Assembly (NCBI GenBank): GCA_902500715.1
Contig: CABVRO010000018.1
Span: 1 to 38,519 of the forward strand
Source: an uncultured Nitrospira sp.
GTDB lineage: Bacteria > Nitrospirota > Nitrospiria > Nitrospirales > Nitrospiraceae
Length of the DNA: 38,519 bases
Direction of reading: 5' to 3'
The notes under the pieces are model-generated. The model searched no databases, was not told the origin of the DNA, and saw only the letters and a list, made by a program, of their open reading frames with translations. This document shows positions 1 through 7,989 of this stretch, piece by piece. Position 1 is the stretch's first letter. Each line of letters begins with the position of its first letter. A program made the translations under genes and the position numbers.

Positions 1-479
1 TGAAGGAAAAGAAGGCGCGCGTGGAAGACGCGTTGCACGCCACCAAGGCGGCCGTTGAAGAAGGCATCGTTCCCGGCGGAGGCACGGCCTATCTGCGCTG
101 TCTCAGGGGTTTGGATTCCCTCAAGGACCTGCCCTTGGAGCAAAAAGTCGGCGTGGACATCGTGCGCCGCTCACTCGAAGAGCCGGTTCGTCAGATCGCC
201 GCCAACGCGGGAGCCGAAGGTTCCGTGGTGGTCGGCCGCGTCCGTGAGGACAAGAATCCGAACGGTGGCTACAATGCCGCCTCCGACGAGTACGTGGACA
301 TGATCAAGACCGGCATCATCGATCCGACCAAGGTGTCGCGCTGCGCCTTGCAGAACGCCGCCAGCGTCGCGGGCTTGATGCTGACGACCGAAGTTATGAT
401 CACCGAATTGCCGGAAGAGAAGAAAGAACCTGCCGGCGGCCATGCTGGTCACAACCACGGCATGGAAGGGATGTACTAA
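1..479 (+). CDS. groL: Chaperonin GroEL (Hsp60), C-terminal part
   Basis: This is the 3' end of the gene for the 60-kDa chaperonin, the cytosolic ATP-driven folding chamber that works with GroES. The gene enters from the left; the frame is open from base 3 with no start needed. The visible 159 residues include the conserved run [20 protein letters not shown] of the equatorial domain, a [10 protein letters not shown] segment and the C-terminal [16 protein letters not shown] block, all hallmark GroEL sequence. The tail is not the usual GGM repeat but Gly/His rich and ends HNHGMEGMY. An intrinsic terminator follows 27 bases after the stop. The stop codon overlaps, by two bases, the stop of the convergent glnE-like gene. 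Identity is certain; only the truncation by the window edge limits it. Confidence 0.97.
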   Translation, partial: KEKKARVEDALHATKAAVEEGIVPGGGTAYLRCLRGLDSLKDLPLEQKVGVDIVRRSLEEPVRQIAANAGAEGSVVVGRVREDKNPNGGYNAASDEYVDMIKTGIIDPTKVSRCALQNAASVAGLMLTTEVMITELPEEKKEPAGGHAGHNHGMEGMY

Positions 480-2290
480 GGTTTCCATTTCTTCTTCACT
501 GTCGAAGACCGGTCCGGCGGTGGCCCCGCCGGGCCGGTCTCTTTTCTGAGCCGAGACGTGCTGCGGCGGGAGTGGCCTTCCGCCGCAGCCACCACCGCAG
601 CCAGTAGATCAGACGTTTCAGGGTGATAGAACAGCGATCTAAACGTGTGGTGCACCACCGCCGTGTGCCGCTGCCGATCTGCGAGAAATTGCTCCAGCGC
701 CGTCTCCCGCGACTCCCCGTAGTACCCCATGCGAATCGCACAACGTTGCAGCTCTTCCTGGCTGTCAGGCAATGCATGCGTCTGTAGATCGTGCATCATC
801 TGCAACTTATGCTCGACATCCCGCAAAAACCAATAGGCCTCGGTCAGTCGGCGCTGATCGTCTGCCTCCACGAACCGGTGCTGGCAAAACCGGTGTAGCG
901 CCCCCACCGTTCTGCGATCCAGAATATCGGGAACCGCCTTGCCGATGAGCACTTGAATTGTTTGGACGAGGAATTCCAGTTCTCGAATCCCCCCCGTGCC
1001 CAACTTCACATTCCGATGCTGATGTCCGCGCCCCGCGATCTTTTCATCGATCATCTCTTTGACGGAACGAACATCGCGGATAATCGCCATCGCCCGCTCC
1101 TTCGAGAGAGGCCGGCGATCAGGCTGAAAGACAAATCCTTCGACCATGTGCACGAACGCCTGTCCGACCGCAGGAGAACCGGCGATGGGCCAAGCCTTTA
1201 ACAACGCCAGCCGTTCCCACACCTGGCCGCGCTGGGCATAATACTTTTCGTAGGCTTCGACCGATCGTGCGAGTTGGCCGACAGATCCCTCTGCACGCAG
1301 CCGCAAATCGACGCGAAACACCGCACCTTCACGGGTCTGTTCGGCCAGGGCCTTTGTGAGTGAACGCGCCAGCAGCTCAAAATATTCTTCGTTGGACAGA
1401 CTCTGACTGTTCGATTGGCGCCCGCCCTTTCCCTTCCTGGTCTCACCGTCTGCGGAGGCATAGACATAAATCAGGTCCACGTCCGAGCTGTAATTCAGCT
1501 CATGCGCACCAAGTTTGCCCATGCCGATCACGACAAACTCCGTCTCCACCCAGGTGCCGTCCGCATCTCGATGCATCGGAGTTCCATGGACCGCCTTGAG
1601 GTCCTGATCGACGATTTCATACGCCGCATGAATGAGGACGGAGGCGAGATCGGACAAGGAACCGGTCGTGTCTTCGACGGTAGTCAGATGCAGCAGGTCG
1701 CGCACACCGATACGCAGCATTTCCCTGCGCCGCACTCGCCGCAAGACGTCCAGCTTCAATTCAATCGCCTTCAGCGAACCCAGGCTTTGCCGAAGGGCCG
1801 CCACCATCCCCTGCCGGGTCGGAGCGGTGGTCAAGACATCTTCTTCCACCAACCAGTACACGAGCATGGGGTCGCGAATCAGCGCGAAGGCGAGGGAGTC
1901 GCTGTTTCCGAAAATCGTGCAGAGCAGCCCCAGCATCTTCGGCGAGGCTTGCAGATACTGCAGGAGCGAGGAGCGATTGACACTCCCCGAAAGCAGTCGC
2001 TCCCAATGATTCAAGGCTTGATCAGGATCGGCCGTGCGGGCAATCTCCGCCAAGAGTCCCGGCAACACCGCAGCCAGAATCCGGCGTGTATGCGGATCCC
2101 CGGCCATACTCTGGATATTCGTATCCGCCTCGGCCGGATGTGTGATCCCGTAGGGGCACAGAATCTTGACCACCTGCTCCGGCTCAAGGCCTGACGCCAC
2201 CAACAAGGGGGCTGGGTCTGGAAAGATCCGGGAGGAAACGGAATCCCGACGCGGCGCAGGCGGATCGTGCTGAGGGGAGCGTCTAACCAT
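476..2290 (-). CDS. GlnE-family glutamine synthetase adenylyltransferase, single N-half type
   Basis: A 604-residue protein of the GlnE family, which transfers AMP to or removes it from glutamine synthetase. Visible are the pre-domain [14 protein letters not shown] (about 187-200), the nucleotidyltransferase motif [18 protein letters not shown] (256-273) with metal-binding D270 and D272, a third Asp in [11 protein letters not shown] (D328), and [13 protein letters not shown] followed by the helical GlnD_UR_UTase-like domain. Typical GlnE proteins are about 950 residues with two such halves; here only one is present, and its [17 protein letters not shown] stretch resembles the N-terminal (AMP-removing) half. 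After about residue 560 the tail becomes Arg/Ser/Pro rich and runs through the groEL terminator, so the end may be the product of a 3' deletion. It is transcribed divergently from another GlnE-like gene. The start is the ATG at 2290. Family is secure; which activity remains is not. Confidence 0.85.
   Translation of the reverse strand: MVRRSPQHDPPAPRRDSVSSRIFPDPAPLLVASGLEPEQVVKILCPYGITHPAEADTNIQSMAGDPHTRRILAAVLPGLLAEIARTADPDQALNHWERLLSGSVNRSSLLQYLQASPKMLGLLCTIFGNSDSLAFALIRDPMLVYWLVEEDVLTTAPTRQGMVAALRQSLGSLKAIELKLDVLRRVRRREMLRIGVRDLLHLTTVEDTTGSLSDLASVLIHAAYEIVDQDLKAVHGTPMHRDADGTWVETEFVVIGMGKLGAHELNYSSDVDLIYVYASADGETRKGKGGRQSNSQSLSNEEYFELLARSLTKALAEQTREGAVFRVDLRLRAEGSVGQLARSVEAYEKYYAQRGQVWERLALLKAWPIAGSPAVGQAFVHMVEGFVFQPDRRPLSKERAMAIIRDVRSVKEMIDEKIAGRGHQHRNVKLGTGGIRELEFLVQTIQVLIGKAVPDILDRRTVGALHRFCQHRFVEADDQRRLTEAYWFLRDVEHKLQMMHDLQTHALPDSQEELQRCAIRMGYYGESRETALEQFLADRQRHTAVVHHTFRSLFYHPETSDLLAAVVAAAEGHSRRSTSRLRKETGPAGPPPDRSSTVKKKWKP
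506..547 (+). terminator. Intrinsic terminator of groEL
   Basis: A 15-bp stem (506-520 with 526-540, one G-U pair) with a five-base loop is followed by CTTTTCT. It lies 27 bases downstream of the groEL stop and has a U-rich tail only in the plus direction. It also lies inside the extreme 3' end of the convergent minus-strand glnE-like reading frame. Confidence 0.85.
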
Positions 2291-2361
2291 GGCGCCGCAT
2301 TATACTGGTGCAATTCTCCCGGTACAACGCGACCGCCTTCGCGGTATACTCCACCCGACCC

Positions 2362-4638
2362 ATGCTGCACGCGAACCCAGACCGCGACCAGCTCCTTGCC
2401 ACCCTGACTCCATTTTGTCAGGGCATCGATCGCGACATCCTGCAAGACTTCGTCACGAGGATGGACCCGGACTATTTCTCCGCCTTTCCGTCGAAGACAC
2501 TCGCCGCACACGTCAAGCAAGCCGCCACGCTCACACCGGACCACCCCTGTGACGTGTCGATCGAGGACACCGCAGGAGGTCACTTCGTCATCACCATCGT
2601 GGCCTACGATTACTTCTCGGAATTCGCCACGATCTGCGGGCTCCTGTCTGCCTTCGGTCTCAACATCGAGGAAGGACGCATCTTTACTTCGGCAGAAAGT
2701 GAACAACCCCTCCGTAGCCGGTCGGCCAATCCGTACCCGATCAGGACAAGGCCGCAAGGTCGCGCCGGGCTCACCCGGAAGAAGATCGTGGACGTGTTCA
2801 CGGTGAGCCCCATCGAGGGGCAGACGTTCGCCGCCGCAGATCGCACACGCCTGACCGACCAACTCGCCCGCATGATCATGCTGCTCGACGAAGGGCAACT
2901 GGACGAGGCCCGGCAACAGGTCAACCGCCAACTGGTCGAACACCTCGGCAAACGCCGGAGTTCCTTCAGCAGGCTGCTCCACACCGTCCAGATCACCTTC
3001 GACAACAGCCAGTCGGCGACCGATACGATCATGGACATCCGGTCCGACGACACGCCGGCGTTTCTCTACGCGTTCGCGAACGCGCTCGCGATGCGCAACG
3101 TCTACATCAGCAAGGCGCTGTTCGCGATCGAAGACGGCAAACTGCACGACCGTTTTTACATCCGCAATCGTTTCGGGCAAAAGCTGCTCGACCCAAGCGA
3201 TCTGGAACAGCTGCGCCTCACCGCCGTGCTCATCAAACAGTTCACCCATGCCCTCACCTGGGCGCCCGATCCGGCCAAGGCGCTGGAAGCCTTCGACCAG
3301 TTCCTTGACCTCGTGCTCGAAGGGTCACGGCAGGGTGGAAAGAAACAGGCCTGGGACTTCCTCAACGACAAAAAAACCTTTCCGCTCCTGGCGCGACTGC
3401 TCGGGGCGAGTGATTTTCTGTGGGAAGACTTCCTCCGCCGGCAACACGTCAACCTGCTGCCGTTGCTGAAGGATTATCGCGATGCGCCGCTCATCAAATC
3501 CCAGGCAACATTGCGCAAGGAATTGAATCGCGCCATCGCCAAGGCTAAGACCGACGAGGCACCGAAGGAGGCGCTCAACCGCTTCAAAGACCAGGAACTG
3601 TTTCGCATCGACATGAAACACATCGTCGAACCGGGAACAAGCCTCCCCGACTTCTCACTCGCGATTTCGGAGCTGGCCGAGGTGATCGTGGAGCGCAGCC
3701 TGATCGATTGCCAGGCGAAGCTCACCAAGCTCTACGGCCCCCCTCGACTTGCCAACAAGAAACCCTGCCCCTTCGCCGTCCTCGGCGCGGGGAAATTCGG
3801 CGGGAAGGAAATGGGCTACGCGTCCGACATTGAGGTACTCTTCGTCTACGGCGGACCGGGGCGGACAAGCGGGAAGCAGGGCATCGAGAACAGCGAATAC
3901 TTCGAGCGCCTCGCGCAGGAATTTCTGCAATGGATCGAAGCCAAACAGGAAGGTATTTTCCACATCGACGTCCGGCTACGGCCGCATGGCGGCAAGGGCT
4001 CGCTCGCCAACGCGTTCGACGAAGTCTGCAAGTATTACAGTGCCGACGGGTTGGCTGCCCCGTTCGAGCGGCAGGCCTTGATCAAGCTGCGTCATATCGC
4101 CGGTGACGCCTCACTCGGCAAGAAGGTAGAAACCCATCGAGACAGCTTCGTCTACAGCGGCGCCCCCTGGGACCTTGCTACCGCACTCGATCTGAGGCGG
4201 CAACAGGTGAAACAACTTGTCGAGCCGGGGCAGATCAACCTCAAACACAGCCACGGCGGCATCGTCACGCTGGAGTATGCCATTCAATACCTCCAAGTGA
4301 TGCACGGCCACCGCCATTCCAGCTTGCGCACCCCGAACACGCTCCGCGCACTTGCAGCCCTGATTGATGTAGGCCTCATCCCCCGCGCCACCGGTGAGAA
4401 ACTCCGCAAGTCCTACCTCTTCATCCGCATGCTGATCGACGGCCTGCGCATGGTGCGCGGCAACACCAAGGACCTCGTCATCCCGCCGCCCGACTCCGAC
4501 GAATTCATCTTCCTCGCGCGCCGCGTCGGCTATCAAACCGACGATTGGGAAGCAGGGGCCAGGCATTTACAGACGGATATCGAGCAGCACATGAAGCAAA
4601 ACAGGCAATTCTTCGAGAAGATGTTCGGGAAGGTGTGA
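2362..4638 (+). CDS. Hybrid protein: two GlnD-like ACT domains plus GlnE-type adenylyltransferase
   Basis: A 758-residue protein (from ATG 2362; an in-frame GTG at 2308 would add 18). The N-terminal third has two ACT-like segments resembling those at the C-terminus of GlnD: about residues 64-150 (ending IVDVFTVSP) and about 221-277 (TIMDIRSDDTPAFLYAFANA, then LHDRFYIRNRFG). The rest is GlnE-like: NRFKDQELFRIDMKHIV, nucleotidyltransferase motif VLGAGKFGGKEMGYASDIEV, FHIDVRLRPHGGKGS, and HSHGGIVTLEYAIQYLQ. The second metal-binding Asp of the usual D-x-D is Glu here (SDIEVLF). ACT domains often bind amino acids, so an adenylyltransferase with its own glutamine-type sensor is a reasonable inference, not a demonstrated function. 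A TATACT box at 2345-2350 sits just upstream of ATG 2362, which would give a very short leader. A degraded copy of its 3' end follows the fic gene. Confidence 0.8.
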   Translation: MLHANPDRDQLLATLTPFCQGIDRDILQDFVTRMDPDYFSAFPSKTLAAHVKQAATLTPDHPCDVSIEDTAGGHFVITIVAYDYFSEFATICGLLSAFGLNIEEGRIFTSAESEQPLRSRSANPYPIRTRPQGRAGLTRKKIVDVFTVSPIEGQTFAAADRTRLTDQLARMIMLLDEGQLDEARQQVNRQLVEHLGKRRSSFSRLLHTVQITFDNSQSATDTIMDIRSDDTPAFLYAFANALAMRNVYISKALFAIEDGKLHDRFYIRNRFGQKLLDPSDLEQLRLTAVLIKQFTHALTWAPDPAKALEAFDQFLDLVLEGSRQGGKKQAWDFLNDKKTFPLLARLLGASDFLWEDFLRRQHVNLLPLLKDYRDAPLIKSQATLRKELNRAIAKAKTDEAPKEALNRFKDQELFRIDMKHIVEPGTSLPDFSLAISELAEVIVERSLIDCQAKLTKLYGPPRLANKKPCPFAVLGAGKFGGKEMGYASDIEVLFVYGGPGRTSGKQGIENSEYFERLAQEFLQWIEAKQEGIFHIDVRLRPHGGKGSLANAFDEVCKYYSADGLAAPFERQALIKLRHIAGDASLGKKVETHRDSFVYSGAPWDLATALDLRRQQVKQLVEPGQINLKHSHGGIVTLEYAIQYLQVMHGHRHSSLRTPNTLRALAALIDVGLIPRATGEKLRKSYLFIRMLIDGLRMVRGNTKDLVIPPPDSDEFIFLARRVGYQTDDWEAGARHLQTDIEQHMKQNRQFFEKMFGKV

Positions 4639-4728
4639 CGGAAGGATTGAACCGGCCACGTCACCACTATTCGCTTCATAGACACTCACTCAGCCAGACC
4701 TACAAAGAACCTACCCGCACCCTCCCAC

Positions 4729-4802
4729 GTGAGTTATAGGAAGATCTTCTATAACTCATAAAATTCCATTATTATGAGCCATACGAAAGATCGGTATTAC
4801 TC
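4729..4802 (+). promoter_or_regulatory. Iterated inverted repeats upstream of fic, probable operator
   Basis: A nine-base inverted repeat, GAGTTATAG (4731-4739) and CTATAACTC (4749-4757), encloses the palindrome GAAGATCTTC. Its right arm overlaps a second inverted pair, CTCATAA (4755-4761) and TTATGAG (4772-4778), and a further TTACTCATG half-site runs into the fic start codon. The region is AT-rich compared with its neighbours. The Fic protein has a C-terminal winged-helix segment, so autoregulation through these sites is a plausible inference. Confidence 0.5.
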
Positions 4803-5924
4803 ATGACCTGGAATTGGCAGCAAAAGCAGTGGCCAGCCTTTACATACGAAATAGAGGCATTGGCTCAGCATGAAACTCGCTTCCTGCACGAAGCAGGAAT
4901 AGTGCATGGTGCCGTCAAGCACCTGACGGGAGAGAACAAAACCCGTTTGATGATTGAACTCATCAGCACGGAAGCGGTGACGACATCAGAAATCGAAGGG
5001 GCGATACTCAATCGAGATTCCGTGCAATCATCGCTTCGCCGGAACTTCGGACTCGAAACGGACAATCGCAAAATTCCCGCTGCCGAGCAAGGCATTGCGG
5101 CAATGATGACCGATCTGTACCGTCACTACGACAGCCCCCTGTCCGAGACACAATTGTTTGCCTGGCACGAGATGCTGACACAAGGTCGAAGAGATCTGAA
5201 CTGCATCGGGGCCTACAGGACAGATGCAGAGCCCATGCAGGTCGTTTCAGGTCCCATCGGCAAACCAAAAGTTCATTTCGAAGCGCCGCCGGCAACGACC
5301 ATGACGGCGGAGATGAATCGGTTCCTTACCTGGTTCAACAACACCTCGCCACAAGGACCACAACCACTCCCAGCTTTGACACGCGCAGGGATTGCGCACC
5401 TCCACTTTGTGTCGGTGCATCCATTCGAAGACGGCAACGGGCGGATTGGACGAGCACTGTCCGAAAAGGCGCTAGCCCAATGCCTCGGCCAGCCGACATT
5501 GATTGCCCTCTCGCACACGATCTGCAAGCACCGCGCCACATACTATGCGGCCCTCGAAGCCAACAACAAGCATCTGGAAATCACCGAGTGGCTGATCTAT
5601 TTCGCCCAGACGGTATTAGATGCGCAGCGCTACACTCAGCGATTCATCGATTTCCTCATTGAGAAAACCAAGCTCTATGACCGCCTCCGGGGCCAATTCA
5701 ATCCTCGACAAGGAAAAGTGCTCGCACGCATGTTTCGGGAAGGGCTTGAAGGATTTACAGGCGGACTCAGTGCGGAGAATTACCTGAAGATTACCAACAC
5801 CTCCAGAGCCACCGCCACGAGAGACTTGCAGGATCTTGTCGAGAAAGGCGTGCTCCGAAAAACCGGCGAACTGAAACACACCCGGTACTGGCTGAGTATG
5901 CTTAACGAATCGGGCGAGCGTTAA
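4803..5924 (+). CDS. Fic-family protein AMP-transferase
   Basis: A 373-residue Fic protein. Such enzymes attach AMP (or related groups) from a nucleotide to hydroxyl side chains of target proteins. The catalytic motif HPFEDGNGRIGR is at 206-217 with catalytic His206. An inhibitory motif of the [S/T]xxxE[G/N] type, TSEIEG, is at 61-66 on the N-terminal side, so this is a self-inhibited class with the clamp in the same chain. The N-terminus resembles the DUF4172-type segment found in many bacterial Fic proteins. The last 70 residues (GLSAENYLKITNTSRATATRDLQDLVEKGVL) read as a winged helix. It lacks an obvious antitoxin neighbour. The gene seems less GC-rich than its surroundings and sits between a glnE-like gene and a broken copy of that gene's 3' end, both signs of transfer. 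The target is unknown. Confidence 0.93.
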   Translation: MTWNWQQKQWPAFTYEIEALAQHETRFLHEAGIVHGAVKHLTGENKTRLMIELISTEAVTTSEIEGAILNRDSVQSSLRRNFGLETDNRKIPAAEQGIAAMMTDLYRHYDSPLSETQLFAWHEMLTQGRRDLNCIGAYRTDAEPMQVVSGPIGKPKVHFEAPPATTMTAEMNRFLTWFNNTSPQGPQPLPALTRAGIAHLHFVSVHPFEDGNGRIGRALSEKALAQCLGQPTLIALSHTICKHRATYYAALEANNKHLEITEWLIYFAQTVLDAQRYTQRFIDFLIEKTKLYDRLRGQFNPRQGKVLARMFREGLEGFTGGLSAENYLKITNTSRATATRDLQDLVEKGVLRKTGELKHTRYWLSMLNESGER

Positions 5925-5925
5925 G

Positions 5926-6122
5926 GGGCTGTGCATGGTGCGCAGGAAGGCCAAGGATCTTGTGCTTCTGACGACTGACTCCAACAAATTTATCTCCCTT
6001 GCCCGCCGCATCGGCACACCACCAAAGATCGGGAGGCAGGAGTCAGGTATCTACAGGTGGATATTGAAGAACACATGCAGCTGACGAAGGAGTTTTTCGA
6101 ACGGACATTCGGAAAGCTGTGA
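5926..6122 (+). pseudogene. Frameshifted remnant of the 3' end of a glnE-like gene
   Basis: Directly after the fic stop, the sequence translates as GLCMVRRKAKDLV, DSNKFISLARRIG and, after a one-base deletion near 6030, RYLQVDIEEHM and FFERTFGKL followed by a stop. This aligns along its whole length with the last 65 residues of the upstream ACT-GlnE hybrid (GLRMVRGNTKDLV, DSDEFIFLARRVG, RHLQTDIEQHM, FFEKMFGKV). Roughly 60 percent of aligned residues are identical by eye, so it is an old or foreign paralogue, not a recent target duplication. Confidence 0.8.
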
Positions 6123-6256
6123 GGGAGAATGGGGAGGGTAGCCCGGTCATGTTTCTGCTCGAGAAAAGTGCATGATAAGAAGGAGATGAAGGGCGGGGTA
6201 GTCGTTGCAGCGAGAAAAGACTCCCGCCCATTTCATCGATCCATTTAATTCATTTG

Positions 6257-6496
6257 GTCGATACCGACGAAGGCTCGCATCGCCGCCGAGTCCTACCACG
6301 CCTCCTCGACGCACGGATCGGAGAGATTGACCCACTGCTGGAGGAAAGAGATGCGCCGCATCCGTTCGAGACCGACCGGGCGGCGGCCCGCTCCGTCAGG
6401 CTTCGGATACACCAGCTCGATCAGGGAGCAAAGCAAGGAGGCCCACGGCACGACCCGATTCATCTCAGCGAGCAACTCTTCGCGGCGAGTCGTCAT
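6257..6496 (-). pseudogene. IS5-family transposase, N-terminal remnant
   Basis: Reading from ATG 6496, the product begins MTTRREELLAEMNRVVPWAS and continues LIELVYPKPDGAGRRPVGLE and FLQQWVNLSDPCVEEAW, the N-terminal region of IS5-type transposases (compare the PW...PKxGxGRRP...QxWxNLSDxxxExAL pattern). An in-frame TAG at 6293-6295 stands where a Tyr codon is expected, since the next codons DSAAMRAFVGID still fit the family. Similarity ends near 6257. The catalytic DDE core is absent, so it is dead. A paired IS3-type end lies just beyond its start. Confidence 0.8.
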
Positions 6497-6532
6497 GCGG
6501 AAACGTTTAAAGCTCGTGGCAGTCGCAAACAT

Positions 6533-7110
6533 TGGACTTCCCCTGTTTTAACGGACACCATAGGGTGGTCGTTACAACAGGGGGAGGACCTATGGGTAAT
6601 CGATGGAAAGCGCAGAATGTCCGCTTGAAGTACACCTTCATCAAAGCCCATCGCCGAGAGTTCGATACGGCGGTCATGTGCCGTCTCCTCGGCGTGTCGC
6701 GCAGCGGGTTCTATGCCTGGTTGCAGAACCCCCTCTCGGATCGAGCCGTGGAGGATCAGCGATTGCTTGGCCTCATCCGCGCGGCGTATACGGCGAGCCA
6801 CGGGGTCTACGGAGCCCCGCGGATCTTTCTTGATTTGCGGGAAGCAGGTGAGACCTGTAGCAAGCATCGGGTGGCTCGGATTATGCGGACCAATAACATG
6901 AAGGCCCGGCACGGCTACCGAACGCCCCAGTACATTAAAGGCCACACCACCTCACTCCTCACGCCCAATACGCTGCAACGAGGGTTTACCGTCCCACGGC
7001 CGAACACCGTCTGGGTCACGGACATGACGTATATACGCACGTGGGAAGGCTGGCTCTATCTGGCCGTCGTGATGGATCTCTACTCCCGCCGTATTGTTGG
7101 CTGGCCCACC
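6533..7110 (+). mobile_element. IS3-family element, truncated, with partial OrfB transposase
   Basis: The left edge, TGGACTTCCCCTGTTTTAAC followed by GGACACC, looks like an IS3-type terminal repeat. A reading frame from about ATG 6592 encodes the OrfB N-terminus: a helix-turn-helix (VMCRLLGVSRSGFYAWLQNP), YGAPRIFLDLREAG, RVARIMRTNNMKARHGYR, then the start of the DDE integrase core with the first two Asp (VWVTDMTYI and MDLYSRRIVGW). Similarity stops near 7110, before the glutamate of the DDE triad. OrfA is missing or reduced to a few codons, and no right end is seen. The frame itself stays open to 7233 in unrelated sequence. Inactive remnant. Confidence 0.82.
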
Positions 7111-7245
7111 AAGCCCACACTGCGCTCGCACATTCCACGAGTGTTCCTCATCTTGATTTTCTCTTGCCTATGCCGTGCAACACCCCGCGTCGAGATTCAG
7201 CAAAACCATGGTACAGTGGGAACCGCGGAGTGATTGGAGGGGATG

Positions 7246-7671
7246 ATGCTACGACAACTATCCGTGATCCTGCTCTGTTGCGCAGGTCTGGCTGCGTGCG
7301 GGGAATCCGGTGACGGCGCCGGCCTCAAGCCGGTTGGAGAATGGGCGAAGATCGGCGAAACGGACAATTACGTGTATTACGCCGACTACGCCAGCATCAA
7401 AAAGGCAGATGAGACCGTCGTGATGCTGGACTTGTTCGACTATAAGAGCGCACAGACCGAAGGTGGGAGCGCTCCTGTGCTTTCCAAGGCCACACAACGC
7501 GAATACGACTGCCAGAACAAGAAAAGCCAGGCGCTCAAGTCGAGCTGGTTTTCCGGACAAATGGGAGCGGGAACAGTCGTGCGCTCCGGCAGCAGCTCGA
7601 ACCAATGGTCTGCGGCCACACAGGGCACCGCTACAGGCGGGCTATTGAAAGCCGCCTGCGGCAATTCCTAG
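7246..7671 (+). CDS. Small lipoprotein with surface-adhesin E-like domain
   Basis: A 141-residue exported lipoprotein. The N-terminus MLRQLSVILLCCAGLAAC is a type II signal with lipobox LAAC (Cys18). The mature part has the pattern EWAKIG....YYADYASIKKAD..VVMLDLFDYKSAQ, then SKATQREYDCQNKKSQ and a late Cys in KAACGN, which fits the surface-adhesin protein E-like domain found in many small proteobacterial and Nitrospira proteins; two Cys probably pair. ATG 7246 is preferred over ATG 7243 because the GGAGG at 7236-7240 is better spaced. It lies directly beside IS debris and stands alone on its strand. Role unknown. Confidence 0.75.
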   Translation: MLRQLSVILLCCAGLAACGESGDGAGLKPVGEWAKIGETDNYVYYADYASIKKADETVVMLDLFDYKSAQTEGGSAPVLSKATQREYDCQNKKSQALKSSWFSGQMGAGTVVRSGSSSNQWSAATQGTATGGLLKAACGNS

Positions 7672-7989
7672 TCCGACGATCAGGTTTGGCCGTGGACCAT
7701 AGTTCGGGGCGCGGATCGCTGCGATGCCGCTAGACTAGATGAAACGGCACTGAGGTCGTGGCAATAAGGACGTCCTCATGACGGTCCTGTAGCGAGTGGA
7801 GATCACGCCATGGATCCTGAGTCCGATCCTGGGTTATGGAAGATTGAGCGGAACAGACGATGGGTGACAGGGTATTCACTGTAGCCCCGACGGCGAGGTA
7901 AGAGCCAACGCGGAGGCGAGACGTACCTACTGCCGGTAGCCTCGGCCTCCGCGTGAAGAAAACCGAGTGAGGAGGCTTGAAACCTACCG
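7672..7989. other. Intergenic stretch with a terminator-like hairpin
   Basis: No convincing gene. A ten-base inverted repeat, ACGCGGAGGC (7908-7917) and GCCTCCGCGT (7945-7954), closes a GC-rich hairpin downstream of the minus-strand CBS gene. It lacks a clear U tract, so termination is only a possibility. A GGACGTCC palindrome near 7770 has no six-base loop and does not match the ANTAR-type leaders elsewhere in the window. Confidence 0.45.

Noticed and set aside
1415..2194. 259-codon plus-strand frame
   Set aside because: Antisense to the glnE-like gene, with no ribosome site or recognisable domain.
2011..3249. 412-codon open frame on the minus strand
   Set aside because: It overlaps the N-terminal parts of both glnE-like genes in other frames and its product resembles no protein family; a by-product of GC-rich codon use.
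7765..7795. GGACGTCC palindrome followed by GGTCC, similar to the ANTAR leaders
   Set aside because: No six-base loop with A1/G4, no paired second hairpin and no U-tailed terminator.
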